A stretch of 52,280 bases of DNA from Nitrososphaerota archaeon (GCA_029784795.1 JAFMAW010000005.1:1-52280); one strand, 5' to 3'. Shown: positions 16,856-25,937, counted from the stretch's first letter. Program-made: numbers and translations. The notes: generated from the letters alone by a model not told the origin.

Positions 16856-18667
16856 ATGGTGCATCGCATTGCGGTGGTCGACCAGGACCTCTGCCAGACC
16901 AAGAAGTGCGGCCTCGAGTGCATCAAAGAGTGCCCGGTCAACATCAACGGCCAGGAGTGCATCACGCTCCCCGAGAGCAAGATCGCGCTGGTCTCCGAAG
17001 AGCTCTGCATAGGGTGCGGCATCTGCATCAAGGTCTGCCCCTTCGACGCCGTCGACATCCTGAACCTGAGCGAGGAGCTGAAGACAGACAAGATACACCA
17101 GTACGGGGTCAACTCGTTCAGGCTCTTCCGGATACCCACCGTGAGGAAGGGGCAGGTGGTCGGCCTGGTCGGGAGGAACGGCATCGGCAAATCCACGGCG
17201 CTCAAGATCCTCGCCGGACAGCTAGTCCCCAACCTGGGGGACTACGAGGCCGAGGCGACCTGGGACAGGTTCCTCAGGTACCTCAGCGGCCGGGAGATGA
17301 AGGAGCACTTCGAGAAGGTCGCCGACGGGGAGCTGAAGGTGTCCCTCAAGCCCCAGGCGGTGTACAAGATCCCCGAGGCCTGGAAGGGGAAGGCGCTGCC
17401 GCTGCTGGAGCAGATGGACGAGAGGAAGAAGCTGGACGAGGTAGTGGACGCGCTCAGCCTGAGAGGGGCCCTGGACCGGGACGTACCAGACCTCAGCGGG
17501 GGGGAGCTCCAGAGGGTGGCCGTCGCGGCCGCTGCCCTCAAGGACGCGGACCTCTACCTCTTCGACGAGCCGTCGTCCTACAACGACGTCTACCAGAGGC
17601 TGGCGGTCTCGAAGCTGATAACCGGCCTGGCCGAAACGGGGAAGGCTGTCCTGGTGGTCGAGCACGACATAGCCTTCCTCGACTACGTCACAGACTACGT
17701 CCAGATAATCTACGGAGAGCCGGGGGCATACGGCATAGTGTCAGGGCTGTACGCGGCCAGGACGGGTATCAACGCCCTGCTGGACGGCTATCTCCCCCAG
17801 GAGAACGTCAGGTTCAGGGACCACTCCGTGGCATTCGAGCTGAGGGCGGCCGGCGAGACCGTCGAGAGCGAGGCCGCGGTGGCGAGGTACACCGACCTGG
17901 CCAAGGCGTACCCGTCGTTCAGGCTCAGGGTGGGGGCGGGGGAGATCATGGGCGGCACCATAATCGGGGTGGTGGGCGCCAACGCCCTGGGGAAGACGAC
18001 ATTCCTGAAGATGCTGGCCGGGGTGGAGAAGCCCGCCGAGGGGGTGGTGCACGTCGACGCCAAGGTGGCGTACAAGCCACAGTACCTCAGCTCCGACTTC
18101 GATGGGACCCTGGAGGAGTTCTTCATGTCGACCCTGGGGACGAAGTACAGCGACCCTGCCCTCCAGGACAACCTGGTCACCCCCCTCAGGCTGGAGAAGC
18201 TCCTGGCGAGGAGGATGGGCGAGCTCAGCGGGGGGGAGCTCCAGAAGGTGGCCGTGGTCGCCACCATGGCCCAGGAGACCGACGTGTACGCCCTGGACGA
18301 GCCGTCGGCGTTCCTGGACGTAGAGGACAGGTTCGTGGTGTCCCGGGCGATCAACAGGATGGTGAAGGCGAGGGGGAAGGCGGCGGTGGTGATAGACCAC
18401 GACCTCCAGGTGGTGGACATCGTGTCCGACAGGCTCCTGGTCTTCAGCGGCGAGCCCGGGGTCTCCGGCGAGGCGACCCCCCCGCTCACCAAGGAGGCAG
18501 GGATGAACGACTTCCTGAGCCGGGTGGGCCTCACGTACAGGCGGGACGTCAACACCGGCAGGCCCAGGGTCAACAAGCCCGGGTCCAAGCTGGACAGGGA
18601 GCAGAAGGAGAGGGGGGCGTACTACTACGTGCCGTCCCAGAGGGAAGAAAGTGCCCCGGCTGATTAG
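16856..18667 (+). CDS. Ribosome-recycling ATPase ABCE1 (Rli1)
   Basis: This 603-residue protein splits ribosomes after termination. The N-terminus has two ferredoxin-like 4Fe-4S sites (C13, C18, C22, C26, then C51, C54, C57, C61). ABC domain 1 has Walker A GRNGIGKST (about 107-115) and signature LSGGELQRVAV; domain 2 has GANALGKTT and LSGGELQKVAV, with the expected Walker B segments LYLFDEPS and VYALDEPS. It is full length. It overlaps the trm5-like gene by 17 bases, forming a translation-related operon. Confidence 0.97.
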   Translation: MVHRIAVVDQDLCQTKKCGLECIKECPVNINGQECITLPESKIALVSEELCIGCGICIKVCPFDAVDILNLSEELKTDKIHQYGVNSFRLFRIPTVRKGQVVGLVGRNGIGKSTALKILAGQLVPNLGDYEAEATWDRFLRYLSGREMKEHFEKVADGELKVSLKPQAVYKIPEAWKGKALPLLEQMDERKKLDEVVDALSLRGALDRDVPDLSGGELQRVAVAAAALKDADLYLFDEPSSYNDVYQRLAVSKLITGLAETGKAVLVVEHDIAFLDYVTDYVQIIYGEPGAYGIVSGLYAARTGINALLDGYLPQENVRFRDHSVAFELRAAGETVESEAAVARYTDLAKAYPSFRLRVGAGEIMGGTIIGVVGANALGKTTFLKMLAGVEKPAEGVVHVDAKVAYKPQYLSSDFDGTLEEFFMSTLGTKYSDPALQDNLVTPLRLEKLLARRMGELSGGELQKVAVVATMAQETDVYALDEPSAFLDVEDRFVVSRAINRMVKARGKAAVVIDHDLQVVDIVSDRLLVFSGEPGVSGEATPPLTKEAGMNDFLSRVGLTYRRDVNTGRPRVNKPGSKLDREQKERGAYYYVPSQREESAPAD

Positions 18668-19523
18668 GGCCGCCCTCGAAAGGGCGGGGGTCGAGGGGGC
18701 GGACCGGGTCTCCTCGGGGGTAGACGTCGTCGGAGACATAGCCATAGTCAGGCTCATGGGGTTCTTGGCGCAGGAGAAGCGGAAGATCGCCGGCGCGCTC
18801 CTGGAGGAGATGAAGAACGTCAGGGTGGTGTTGGAGCAGAAGGGAGGGATAGAGGGGGAGTTCAGGCTCAGGAAGCTGGCGCACCTCGCAGGGGAGAGGA
18901 GGACGACCACGGTGCACAGGGAGAACGGATGCGCGTTCAGGGTGGACGTGGCCAAGGCGTACTTCTCGCCGCGCCTGTCGACCGAGAGGCTGCGTGTGGC
19001 CAGGCTGGCCCGGCCCACCGACCGGGTGCTGAATATGTTCGCTGGGGTCGGCCCCTATTCCATAGCGGTGGCGAAGGTCGCAGGGGCGACGGTGACGAGC
19101 TGCGAAGTGAACGAGGCTGCCGCAGCCCTCCACGAGGAGAACGACAGGATGAACAGGGTGGAGGGCCTGGTCAGGGTGGTGCGCGGCGACGCGGCTGACC
19201 TCCCAGGTGTCCTGGAGGAGAAGTTCGACAGGATACTGATGCCCCACCCCTCCGAGGCGGACAGGTACCTCCCGACAGCCCTCAGCCTGGCCAGGGGGGG
19301 CGCGACCATCCACTACTACAGGCACGTGCTCGGGGAGGACGAAGCCGAGGCCGCCGGGGCCCTCCGCAAGGAGCTCAGGGCCATCCTCCCGAAGGGGGCG
19401 AGGTTCGTCCCCAGGAGGGTCCGCGAGGTGGGGCCCAGGTGGGTGGAGATGGCGGCGGACATCAGGCTCCCCGCGGGGAGGGAGGCGCGGCGGAGCTCCA
19501 GGCCCGGCGCAAAGCCAACATAG
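18651..19523 (+). CDS. Trm5/TYW2-family tRNA methyltransferase or aminocarboxypropyl transferase
   Basis: This 290-residue Rossmann-fold enzyme uses S-adenosylmethionine. It shows a Trm5-type N-terminal part (GDIAIVRLMG), the SAM loop VLNMFAGVGPYSIAVAK, acidic strand CEVN, and a MPHPSEA motif where Trm5 normally has the N-[LI]-P-P catalytic motif. Trm5 makes m1G37 in tRNA; TYW2/Taw2 relatives build wyosine at the same site. The altered motif leaves the exact reaction open. It starts with GTG inside the 3' end of the ABCE1 gene. Confidence 0.85.
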   Translation: MPRLIRAALERAGVEGADRVSSGVDVVGDIAIVRLMGFLAQEKRKIAGALLEEMKNVRVVLEQKGGIEGEFRLRKLAHLAGERRTTTVHRENGCAFRVDVAKAYFSPRLSTERLRVARLARPTDRVLNMFAGVGPYSIAVAKVAGATVTSCEVNEAAAALHEENDRMNRVEGLVRVVRGDAADLPGVLEEKFDRILMPHPSEADRYLPTALSLARGGATIHYYRHVLGEDEAEAAGALRKELRAILPKGARFVPRRVREVGPRWVEMAADIRLPAGREARRSSRPGAKPT

Positions 19524-19545
19524 GTGGGCGGGCAACCTGTCAGGG

Positions 19546-20991
19546 TTGCGAAGGGTAATCTCGGACGCCGAGCTGGCGACGCTCTCCAGGGACGCGGGGA
19601 TTTACGCCATAGCGCCGGCCAGGGCCTACGTCGCCGGGTCCGAGGAGGAGGTCGCCCAGGCTGTGAGGGAGGCGGCGGCGTCGGGGCTGGCGGTGACCCC
19701 CCGGGGCGGAGGGACCTCGATCCCGTCCCAGTCTGTCGGCAGGGGGGCGATCCTGGTCCAGTCGAGGAGCGCCATCAGGGTAGGCGAAGGGCTCGTCTAC
19801 TGCGAGCCGGGGGTGGTGAAGGCGGACCTCAACAGGGCCCTCTCCCTGCAAGGCGCGTGGATGCCGGTGGACCCGTCGTCCTATGCCAGCTGCACGGTGG
19901 GGGGGATGGTGGCCAACAACTCGTCGGGAGCGAGGACCCTCAAGTACGGCTCCACGGTGGACTTCCTGGCCGGGGCCAGGGTCGTCTTCGCAGACGGGAG
20001 CGTGGGGGCGCTGGGACCGGTCGCGGTAGAAGAAGCGCTGTCAGGGGACGGAAGGACCAGGAGGGCGGCGTCACTGGTCGTCGAGAACTGGCGCGACATC
20101 CTGGACGAGGCGCCCAGGGTCGCCAAGAACTCTTCAGGGTACAGGCTGGAGAAGGCGCTCCGGGACGGGACGTTCGACCTCCAGAGGCTGTTCGCCGGGT
20201 CCGAGGGGACCTTGGGCGTCGTAACGGAGGCGACGCTGATGACCGTCCCCCGGCCAAGGTGGCGGGCCCTCTTCGTGGCAGAGTCAGCCCTTCAGGACCT
20301 GGACGCCACCGTGGGGGCGTTCAGGTGTCTCGCGCCGTCAGCCCTGGAGGTGGTGGACAAGTCGGTGTTCCGGGAGACCGGGAGGTGGGAGAGGGTCTCG
20401 AGGCTCTCGCGTTCCGACGACCCGTTCATGGTCTTCTGCGAGCTCGACGGGAGCGAGGGGGAGGCTGAGGACAGGGTCGCGGAGGCGGCGGGGGCCGTCG
20501 GAGGGCTCGAGCCGCTGGTGATGACAGACGAGGGGGACATAGCTGCAGCCTGGGCGTCGAGGAACGAGACCCTGACCGCCGCGCGGGAGATGAAGCGAGG
20601 AGGGCGTACCCCCGTCCCCGGGGTGGAGGACCTGGTGGCCCCCCGGGAGAGGCTCGGCGACCTCGTCAGGCTCCTGGTCGACCAGTTCGAGAAGCGGGGG
20701 CTCGAGTACATACTCTACGGCCACGCGGGGGACGCGAACCTGCACGCGAGGCCCCTCATCGACCTCGGAGGCCAGGCCGGGATGAAGACCAACGAGGAGC
20801 TGATGGAGGAGTGCTTCGAGGGGGTGTGGAAGATGGGAGGGTCCATGACCGGGGAGCATGGCGACGGGATGCTGAGGGCTAGGTTCGTCAGGCGGCAGTA
20901 TCCGCGGACCTACCACCTGATGGAGGAGCTGAAGGAGACCTTCGACCCGAAGTGGGCCATGAATCCCATGGTCAAGATCGCCAGGCCATAG
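19546..20991 (+). CDS. FAD-linked oxidoreductase, GlcD/D-lactate dehydrogenase type
   Basis: This 481-residue flavoprotein has the PCMH FAD-binding fold (PRGGGTSIPSQSVG near residue 52; NSSGARTLKYGST) and the C-terminal vanillyl-alcohol-oxidase-like cap with YGHAGDANLHAR and GEHGDGM. It probably oxidises D-lactate, glycolate or a related 2-hydroxy acid and passes electrons on. No GlcE/GlcF partner is adjacent. It starts at TTG, 22 bases after trm5. Its 3' end overlaps the convergent DUF99 gene by 20 bases. Confidence 0.9.
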   Translation: MRRVISDAELATLSRDAGIYAIAPARAYVAGSEEEVAQAVREAAASGLAVTPRGGGTSIPSQSVGRGAILVQSRSAIRVGEGLVYCEPGVVKADLNRALSLQGAWMPVDPSSYASCTVGGMVANNSSGARTLKYGSTVDFLAGARVVFADGSVGALGPVAVEEALSGDGRTRRAASLVVENWRDILDEAPRVAKNSSGYRLEKALRDGTFDLQRLFAGSEGTLGVVTEATLMTVPRPRWRALFVAESALQDLDATVGAFRCLAPSALEVVDKSVFRETGRWERVSRLSRSDDPFMVFCELDGSEGEAEDRVAEAAGAVGGLEPLVMTDEGDIAAAWASRNETLTAAREMKRGGRTPVPGVEDLVAPRERLGDLVRLLVDQFEKRGLEYILYGHAGDANLHARPLIDLGGQAGMKTNEELMEECFEGVWKMGGSMTGEHGDGMLRARFVRRQYPRTYHLMEELKETFDPKWAMNPMVKIARP

Positions 20992-21544
20992 CGGCCCGGG
21001 CCAGTAGCTTGGCGACCTTCACAGGCTCCGGGACCGACCCCTGCAGGGTGAACGCGTCGAGCACGGACTTCGCCTCCCGTCCATCCAGCCCCGCCGACCT
21101 GACGAACACCCTGTGGCCGGTGCCGAGCTTCACCCCCGCCCTCCTGCCCAGCCGCCGGTAGGCCTCCAGCTTCCCCTCGGCCCCCTCGGGGAAGTGGCGC
21201 CTTATCGCCCCCTCGATGCCCGAAGTCTCCTTGTAGGTCAGGCATATGACCGGGGTCCCCGTCCTCTCGGACAGCGCGTCGACGTCCACGATGTTGTAGA
21301 GGCTCAGGATGGCCCCAGAGACCAGGACGACGTTGATGTCGTTCCTGTGAAGCCTCCTGAAGAGCCCGACTATGGACTTCGTGGCGTCGTCCCCTCCCAC
21401 CTCGGTCCTCCCCAGGGCGACCCCGTCTATCACGAAGTCGCTCCGCATCACGACCCCGGCAAGGACGGACGCGCGTTGGCCCTCCCTGAAGCTCTCTGCG
21501 ACCCCCAGCGCCCTTATCCCCGGCTTGTTGAGGTGGAGCCTCAA
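20972..21544 (-). CDS. DUF99 (endonuclease dU-like) protein
   Basis: This 190-residue protein of the archaeal DUF99 family shows the GVAESF opening, the GVVMRSDFVIDGVALGRTEVGG strand-loop and TGTPVICLTYKE. The family is related to nucleases of the RNase H or endonuclease V fold; some members cut deaminated DNA, but the function here is unproved. It starts with TTG 9 bases behind the exporter permease gene, so it is cotranscribed with the ABC-2 exporter. Confidence 0.85.
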   Translation of the reverse strand: MRLHLNKPGIRALGVAESFREGQRASVLAGVVMRSDFVIDGVALGRTEVGGDDATKSIVGLFRRLHRNDINVVLVSGAILSLYNIVDVDALSERTGTPVICLTYKETSGIEGAIRRHFPEGAEGKLEAYRRLGRRAGVKLGTGHRVFVRSAGLDGREAKSVLDAFTLQGSVPEPVKVAKLLARAAMAWRS

Positions 21545-21553
21545 TGGACGGCC

Positions 21554-22396
21554 CTAGTACTCTTCGAACCTGCCCGTCCTCCGCGAGAGCAGCTCGAAGC
21601 CGCTGAAGAGGCCGAACCCGGCCAGCATCACCAGCACCGCGTCGAGGGCTTCCCAGCCCAGCATGGGGAGGAGAGCAGGGATTGAAGCACCGGCTATGGC
21701 CATGCGGACAGCCTCTGTGCCGTAGGTGAGCGGGATCGCCCAGGACAGCGGCTGGAGCCAGATAGGGAGCCGCGAGACCGCGAAGTCGATGCCGCAGAGG
21801 AGCATGGTCACGAAGAGGAATATGTTCGCCACTATGAGGGCAGTCCTCATGTACAGGCCGACCGCGCTGATCAGCAGGCCGAAGGTCGTCATCGCTATGC
21901 TGGTCAGGAAGACCACCACCGCCACCCCCAGGAAGTCCGCCTGGGCGAAGCTGACCCCGAAAATGGTGGCCGCGTAGAGGAGCCCGGCTCCGGCTATGAG
22001 CGAGGAGAGGAGCACCTGGAACCACGCCCTGCCGATGAATAGCGCGGCCCTGTTGGCAGGCGTGACCATGGTGCTCGGGAGGGTCCCCTGCCACTTGTCC
22101 TGGGAGGTGATGTTGGCCACGGCGAAGACAGCGGAGAAGGACATGGACTGTATGGCGTTGCCTATGACTATGAACTGGGTGACCGACAGCGGATACTTCA
22201 GGTAGACCGAGAGGAAGGCGAAGAACCCCATCTGCGCTATGGGTGTGATGAATATCTGCATCACCCACATCTCCCAGCTGTCCCAGATGATCAGCCCCTT
22301 GCGCCCGAAGAAGAACGCACCCATGAACACCCTGTAGGCCATCTGGAGCCTCGAGCCTGCGCTCAGGACCCCGCGGCCGTCTTCAGTACTCTTCAA
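21554..22396 (-). CDS. ABC-2 type exporter permease (second)
   Basis: This 280-residue integral membrane protein has about six helices of the ABC-2 permease fold, including FIVIGNAIQSMSFSAVFAV, VAVVVFLTSIAMTTFGLLI and the family-typical tail LPIWLQPLSWAIPLTYGTEA. Together with the neighbouring permease and ATPase it makes an exporter for a drug, lipid or polysaccharide-like substrate that cannot be named. It overlaps the upstream permease by 14 bases. Confidence 0.87.
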   Translation of the reverse strand: MKSTEDGRGVLSAGSRLQMAYRVFMGAFFFGRKGLIIWDSWEMWVMQIFITPIAQMGFFAFLSVYLKYPLSVTQFIVIGNAIQSMSFSAVFAVANITSQDKWQGTLPSTMVTPANRAALFIGRAWFQVLLSSLIAGAGLLYAATIFGVSFAQADFLGVAVVVFLTSIAMTTFGLLISAVGLYMRTALIVANIFLFVTMLLCGIDFAVSRLPIWLQPLSWAIPLTYGTEAVRMAIAGASIPALLPMLGWEALDAVLVMLAGFGLFSGFELLSRRTGRFEEY

Positions 22397-23225
22397 GGGT
22401 CCCGTTCCTCTTGGCGTAGGCCTCCACCCGCTTGAACAGGAAGAAGGCCAGTCCGAGATAGGCGAGCGTCTCGGCCACCATTATGACCATGTCCTGCCAG
22501 TAGGTGGTGGGGAGCCCGACGTACCCAGGCAGCGCCGCGATCCTGATGGCCTCTATCCCCCAGGTCGGGGCCAGCATGAAGGCGAACGGAAGGTAGACGA
22601 TGGGGAGCAGTATGACCGGGAACATCGTCCCGGTGGCGATGTAGACCGGGATCTCCATGGAGTTGGTGATGAAGCCCCCCTTCCTCGAGAGCAGGAGGAT
22701 GGTGGTCATGAGCAGCCCGAAGGACGAGAGCGAGAGGAAGGTGGCCACCGAGGCGAGGAAGAAGGCGCCGGGGTTCACCAGTCCGAAGCCCACCCTGAAC
22801 CAGGCCAGCCCTATCACCAGGATGAAGACGGCGTTGAGCACCCCCTGCAGCGTGTTGAAGAGGACCCTGCCCAGGGCAATCCACGACAGCGGGATGGGCG
22901 CGGCGAGGGTCGCCTCCATTGTCCCGTTCCATCTGTCGAAGCCGATGGAGTTTGCCGACGCATAGATGGTGGTCCCCCACATCCCCATCAGGCCGGAACC
23001 CAGGACCAGGTAGAGAAGGAAGGAGCTCCCGGAGGTCTCCCCCTGGAACAGGAAGAACGCCACCAGGGTGAAGATGAAGGGGGCGATGATGTTCGGTATC
23101 ACCCACTGGGGGTCCGCGAAGAAGAGCTTCCGTGTGAGGAAGATCGACGCCCTCAGGACCTGGACCTTCTGGGAGACGTACCCGTCCACCCTCTTCCCCC
23201 GAGGGAGGTCCTGCATGGACACCAT
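22383..23225 (-). CDS. ABC-2 type exporter permease (first)
   Basis: This is also a 280-residue membrane protein. Its helices include IIAPFIFTLVAFFLFQG, SSFLLYLVLGSGLMGMWG and TWGIEAIRIAALPGYVG. It is homologous in layout to the downstream permease, so the transporter is a heterodimer or the genes are recent paralogues. Both end in the same residues (EEY), which supports a duplication. One base separates it from the ATPase gene. Confidence 0.87.
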   Translation of the reverse strand: MVSMQDLPRGKRVDGYVSQKVQVLRASIFLTRKLFFADPQWVIPNIIAPFIFTLVAFFLFQGETSGSSFLLYLVLGSGLMGMWGTTIYASANSIGFDRWNGTMEATLAAPIPLSWIALGRVLFNTLQGVLNAVFILVIGLAWFRVGFGLVNPGAFFLASVATFLSLSSFGLLMTTILLLSRKGGFITNSMEIPVYIATGTMFPVILLPIVYLPFAFMLAPTWGIEAIRIAALPGYVGLPTTYWQDMVIMVAETLAYLGLAFFLFKRVEAYAKRNGTLEEY

Positions 23226-23226
23226 A

Positions 23227-24225
23227 TCACTCTTCGACCAGCCTGAGGTAGGCGTCCTCCAGGGTGGGCTCCTTGATCGTCCTGTCGATTATCTTGGCCC
23301 CCGCAGGCAGGGACGCCACCACCTTCGGGAGCAGGTCAGCGCCCATGGGGGTCTGGATCCTGATCGACTGCTGCTCCGATTCAAGGTCCGCCACGACCCT
23401 CACCACGTCGGGGATCGCCCTGAGGGCTTCGACGTAGTCCATGGTCGCCCCGTAGGTCCTCAGGTCGATGACCGAGATGTCCCTCACCATATTCTTCAGC
23501 TCCGACGGCGTGTCGAGGGCGACGATCTTCCCCTTCGAGATGACCCCGACCCGCTGGCAGAGCTCTTCAGCCTCGAACATGTAGTGTGTGGTGAGAAGTA
23601 TCGTCTTCCCCTGGGCCTTCAGGTCCCTGACCATGTTCCGTATGTCCCGGGCGCCGGCGGGGTCGAGTCCGATGGTCGGCTCGTCGAGGAAGATAAGCTC
23701 GGGGTCGTGGACCAGGGCCTTCGCTATGTGCAGCCGCTGCTTCATCCCCCTGGAGTACTTCTCCACCCTCTCCTTCTCCCGGCCCGCGAGGCCGACGATT
23801 TCAAGCAGCTTCGGGATCCTCTCCTTCGCCACCTTGGGGTCCACCCCGTAGAGGTCCGAGAAGTAGCGCAGGTTGTCCACAGCGGTGACCCTGTTGTACA
23901 GCCCGCGCTCCCCTCCGAAGACTATGCCTATCCTGCGTCTGATCTCGTAGAGGTCTTTCCTGACGTTCAGGCCCAGGATGAGCGCATCCCCTCCCGTTGG
24001 GGTGAGGAGGGTGGTGAGTATCTTGATGGTGGTGGTCTTGCCCGCCCCGTTGGGGCCTATCAGCCCGAAGAGCTCGCCGTTCGCGATCTGGAAGTCAATG
24101 CCAGACAGAGCCCATGTGGTCCTGGTGACCCCGCCGAAGAAGTTCCTAGTAGTATACTCCCGAGTAAGCCCTTTGACCGAAACGGCCCATATTTGCGACT
24201 CGGCGGTCGTCGTCTTCTCCCCCAA
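23227..24225 (-). CDS. ABC-2 exporter ATPase (DrrA type)
   Basis: This is the ATP-binding subunit, about 332 residues from the chosen start. It has Walker A GPNGAGKTTT, Q-loop region, signature YSRGMKQRLHIAKALVHDP, Walker B LIFLDEPTIGLDP and the switch His (LLTTHYMFEAEEL). The open frame reaches a GTG at 24258. However, a TATA-like GCATAAAGAT (24247-24256) covers those first codons and lies about 26 bases before TTG 24225, which I prefer. It is the first gene of the four-gene exporter/DUF99 operon. Confidence 0.92.
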   Translation of the reverse strand: MGEKTTTAESQIWAVSVKGLTREYTTRNFFGGVTRTTWALSGIDFQIANGELFGLIGPNGAGKTTTIKILTTLLTPTGGDALILGLNVRKDLYEIRRRIGIVFGGERGLYNRVTAVDNLRYFSDLYGVDPKVAKERIPKLLEIVGLAGREKERVEKYSRGMKQRLHIAKALVHDPELIFLDEPTIGLDPAGARDIRNMVRDLKAQGKTILLTTHYMFEAEELCQRVGVISKGKIVALDTPSELKNMVRDISVIDLRTYGATMDYVEALRAIPDVVRVVADLESEQQSIRIQTPMGADLLPKVVASLPAGAKIIDRTIKEPTLEDAYLRLVEE

Positions 24226-24348
24226 GATTTGCAATGGCTCCCGTGAATCTTTATGCACGCTGCTGGGTATGAAAGCCTTTGCCCCTCTCCCCCGCCGTAA
24301 CGACCTATGGGGGTAGGCGAAACTGTTCCGGAGTTGCTGGAGCCCATG

Positions 24349-24356
24349 TTTTTATC
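24349..24356 (+). promoter_or_regulatory. TATA box of the PPC-domain gene
   Basis: TTTTTATC lies 27 bases before TTG 24380. The identical octamer occurs before the membrane-protein start at 37614. The promoter fixes the true start of the PPC gene upstream of its in-frame amber codon. Confidence 0.6.
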
Positions 24357-24379
24357 GCGCCGGACCGTCGGGGCCAAAG

Positions 24380-24784
24380 TTGGCAAAGATCCACCATCTC
24401 AAGGCGGGGTAGCTGATACCCGAAGGCATACTGGCCGCCGCGGCCGAGGACGGCATCTCCACGGCCCTCGTGACGGGCCTCGGCGGGGTCCGGGAGGTCA
24501 GGCTGGGGCGCTACGACCCGGCGGCGAAGAAGTACGAGGAGAAGGCGTTCAAAGAGCAGCTGGAGCTCACAAGCCTGGTGGGGAACGTGACCGCGAAAGA
24601 CGGGGCGCCATTCCTGCACGCGCACGGCACCCTCGGAGGGCGGGACTGGAGCGTCGTCGGCGGGCACGTCATGTCGGCCGTGGTCTTCCCGCTGCTAGAG
24701 TCCGTGCTCACCCCCACCGACAACGACGCGGTGCGGGAGCTCGACGAGTCCCTCGGCCTCTACACGATACGTAAGGCGCCCTGA
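24380..24784 (+). pseudogene. PPC/DUF296-domain protein interrupted by an amber codon
   Basis: From TTG 24380 the frame reads AKIHHLKAG, TAG (24410-24412), then LIPEGILAAAAEDGISTALVTGLGGVREVRLG and onward to 24784. This is one continuous PPC (DUF296) domain: H and E/D metal-site strands, AEDGI helix, LTSLVGNVTAKDG, and HAHGTLGGRDWSVVGGHV with the conserved His pair and GGH. The amber codon falls exactly where the family usually has Glu (KAGE to KAG-stop; GAG to TAG). The promoter is correctly spaced only for the start before the stop. UAG ends several other genes here, so recoding is unlikely. Restart at GTG 24470 would lose the first strand and helix. Confidence 0.7.
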
Positions 24785-24865
24785 AAGGCGGACGCCGCGG
24801 CCGGACCCCGGCACGACCTGCCGCGCTGTGCAGCGTGTTTAAGAGCAGACCGGAGGCCGCACGCC

Positions 24866-24936
24866 ACGCCCTCGATGACTGAACAGAGTTACGGGATTAG
24901 GTCAAGATGACCTGAAGGCATTAGGCTGAGAGGGCA
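24866..24936 (+). ncRNA. Candidate small RNA, C/D-box-like
   Basis: A TATA-like GTGTTTAAGA (24835-24844) sits about 27 bases before a roughly 70-base segment closed by a perfect 6-base stem, GCCCTC (24868-24873) with GAGGGC (24930-24935). Inside, GATGAC follows the 5' stem and CTGA immediately precedes the 3' stem, as box C and box D do in archaeal methylation guides. A second GATGAC (24906-24911) could be C'. The C boxes each differ from the consensus RUGAUGA by one or two bases and no clear D' is seen, so the class is uncertain. No open frame fits the segment. Confidence 0.4.
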
Positions 24937-24979
24937 AGCTACTCTGCGGGCGAACGACCAGGCGGCGCGCCCTGATGCC

Positions 24980-25915
24980 TCACCGCACGGCCAGCGGGAG
25001 GTCGAGGATGGTGATGAGCCCGGCCGGGGCCCTGCCGACCCGCTCGACCGCGTGGACGACCATGGCGACGGTCGCAGACTCCGTGAACACGCCCTTCTCG
25101 AACCTTACTTTGATCACAGGATCCCCGCTGACCTCTATGACGTCGAAGTCTGCCGAGGTGGTGGTCATTTCGAGGTCGAGGCGTATCGCGCAGTCTCCGG
25201 CCTTCCCCTCGGCGAACTGCCTCACCCCCATCACGTAGTCCTCCGAGCCCATCACGGGGAACGTCCCTTCGCCGGCGCCTTCGAGATCCCTCCCGAGCGA
25301 GAGGGCAACGAGGTGCGCCGACTCTGCGAGCCCGATGTGGCCTAGCTTCCCCTCGGCGAGTTCCTTCTCGAACTTGGCCCGGCCCAGGCCGACCCCCGCT
25401 CTCCTCTGCACCGCCTGGCGCCTCCTGGAGAGGTCGACGCTGTGCACCACGTGGATCCGCGTCGGGTTCTTTGAGGCTGAGGCTATGACCGCCGGGACCC
25501 AGTCCATGACGAACCCCGGATTCACCCCCACCCCGACCAGGGTGACTCCCTTCTCCCTCGCGATGGCGTCGAGCCGCCCTGCCTCGTCCCCACCGGCGTG
25601 GCTGGGATAGGCCATCTCTTCTGTGTCGGTGACGACGTCGAGCCCTGCAGAAAGCAGGTGGGCTATGTCCCCGGCCACGTCCTCCACCCGCGACCGGGCG
25701 GCGAACACCGCCACCTCCGCGTCGGCGAGGGGGGCGGACTGCACCGACTGGTGGACCCGAACGCCGAGCGGGAGGCCCGTGAGCTCGGCCACAGTCTTCC
25801 CTGCTTTGTCCGGGTCGGCGTCGATCACCCCGACGACCGCGTGACCCCTTTCTAGCAGATGCTTGAGGATCTCTGTCCCCATGGCGCCCAAGCCGCATAG
25901 GACGACCCTGACCAA
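24980..25915 (-). CDS. NAD(P)-dependent 2,4-diaminopentanoate/diaminopimelate-dehydrogenase-like protein
   Basis: This 312-residue protein starts with a Rossmann nucleotide site (VVLCGLGAMGTEILKHLLERG). It continues with the DapB/DAP-dehydrogenase-like strands (VAVFAARSRVEDVAGDIAHLLSAG; VVTDTEEMAYP) and GVGVNPGFVMDWVP, characteristic of the 2,4-diaminopentanoate dehydrogenase (Ord) family and relatives. It should act on a diamino or amino acid; the nearby LysA and peptidase make a diaminopimelate-related substrate attractive but unproven. The start TTG 25915 follows from the TATA element at 25938-25946; an open frame continues upstream to 26038 but covers the promoter. Confidence 0.7.
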   Translation of the reverse strand: MVRVVLCGLGAMGTEILKHLLERGHAVVGVIDADPDKAGKTVAELTGLPLGVRVHQSVQSAPLADAEVAVFAARSRVEDVAGDIAHLLSAGLDVVTDTEEMAYPSHAGGDEAGRLDAIAREKGVTLVGVGVNPGFVMDWVPAVIASASKNPTRIHVVHSVDLSRRRQAVQRRAGVGLGRAKFEKELAEGKLGHIGLAESAHLVALSLGRDLEGAGEGTFPVMGSEDYVMGVRQFAEGKAGDCAIRLDLEMTTTSADFDVIEVSGDPVIKVRFEKGVFTESATVAMVVHAVERVGRAPAGLITILDLPLAVR

Positions 25916-25937
25916 GGACCCGAGGCGCCCCCCGGCG

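Noticed and set aside
16906..18663. A 585-codon alternative plus-strand frame across ABCE1
   Set aside because: It is the +2 shadow of ABCE1, Arg/Gly/Gln-rich with no motifs, while the true frame has all Fe-S and ABC motifs.
24410..24412. Pyrrolysine insertion at the amber codon
   Set aside because: UAG ends several ordinary genes in the window, no pyl genes are visible here, and the family expects Glu at this position, one base away.
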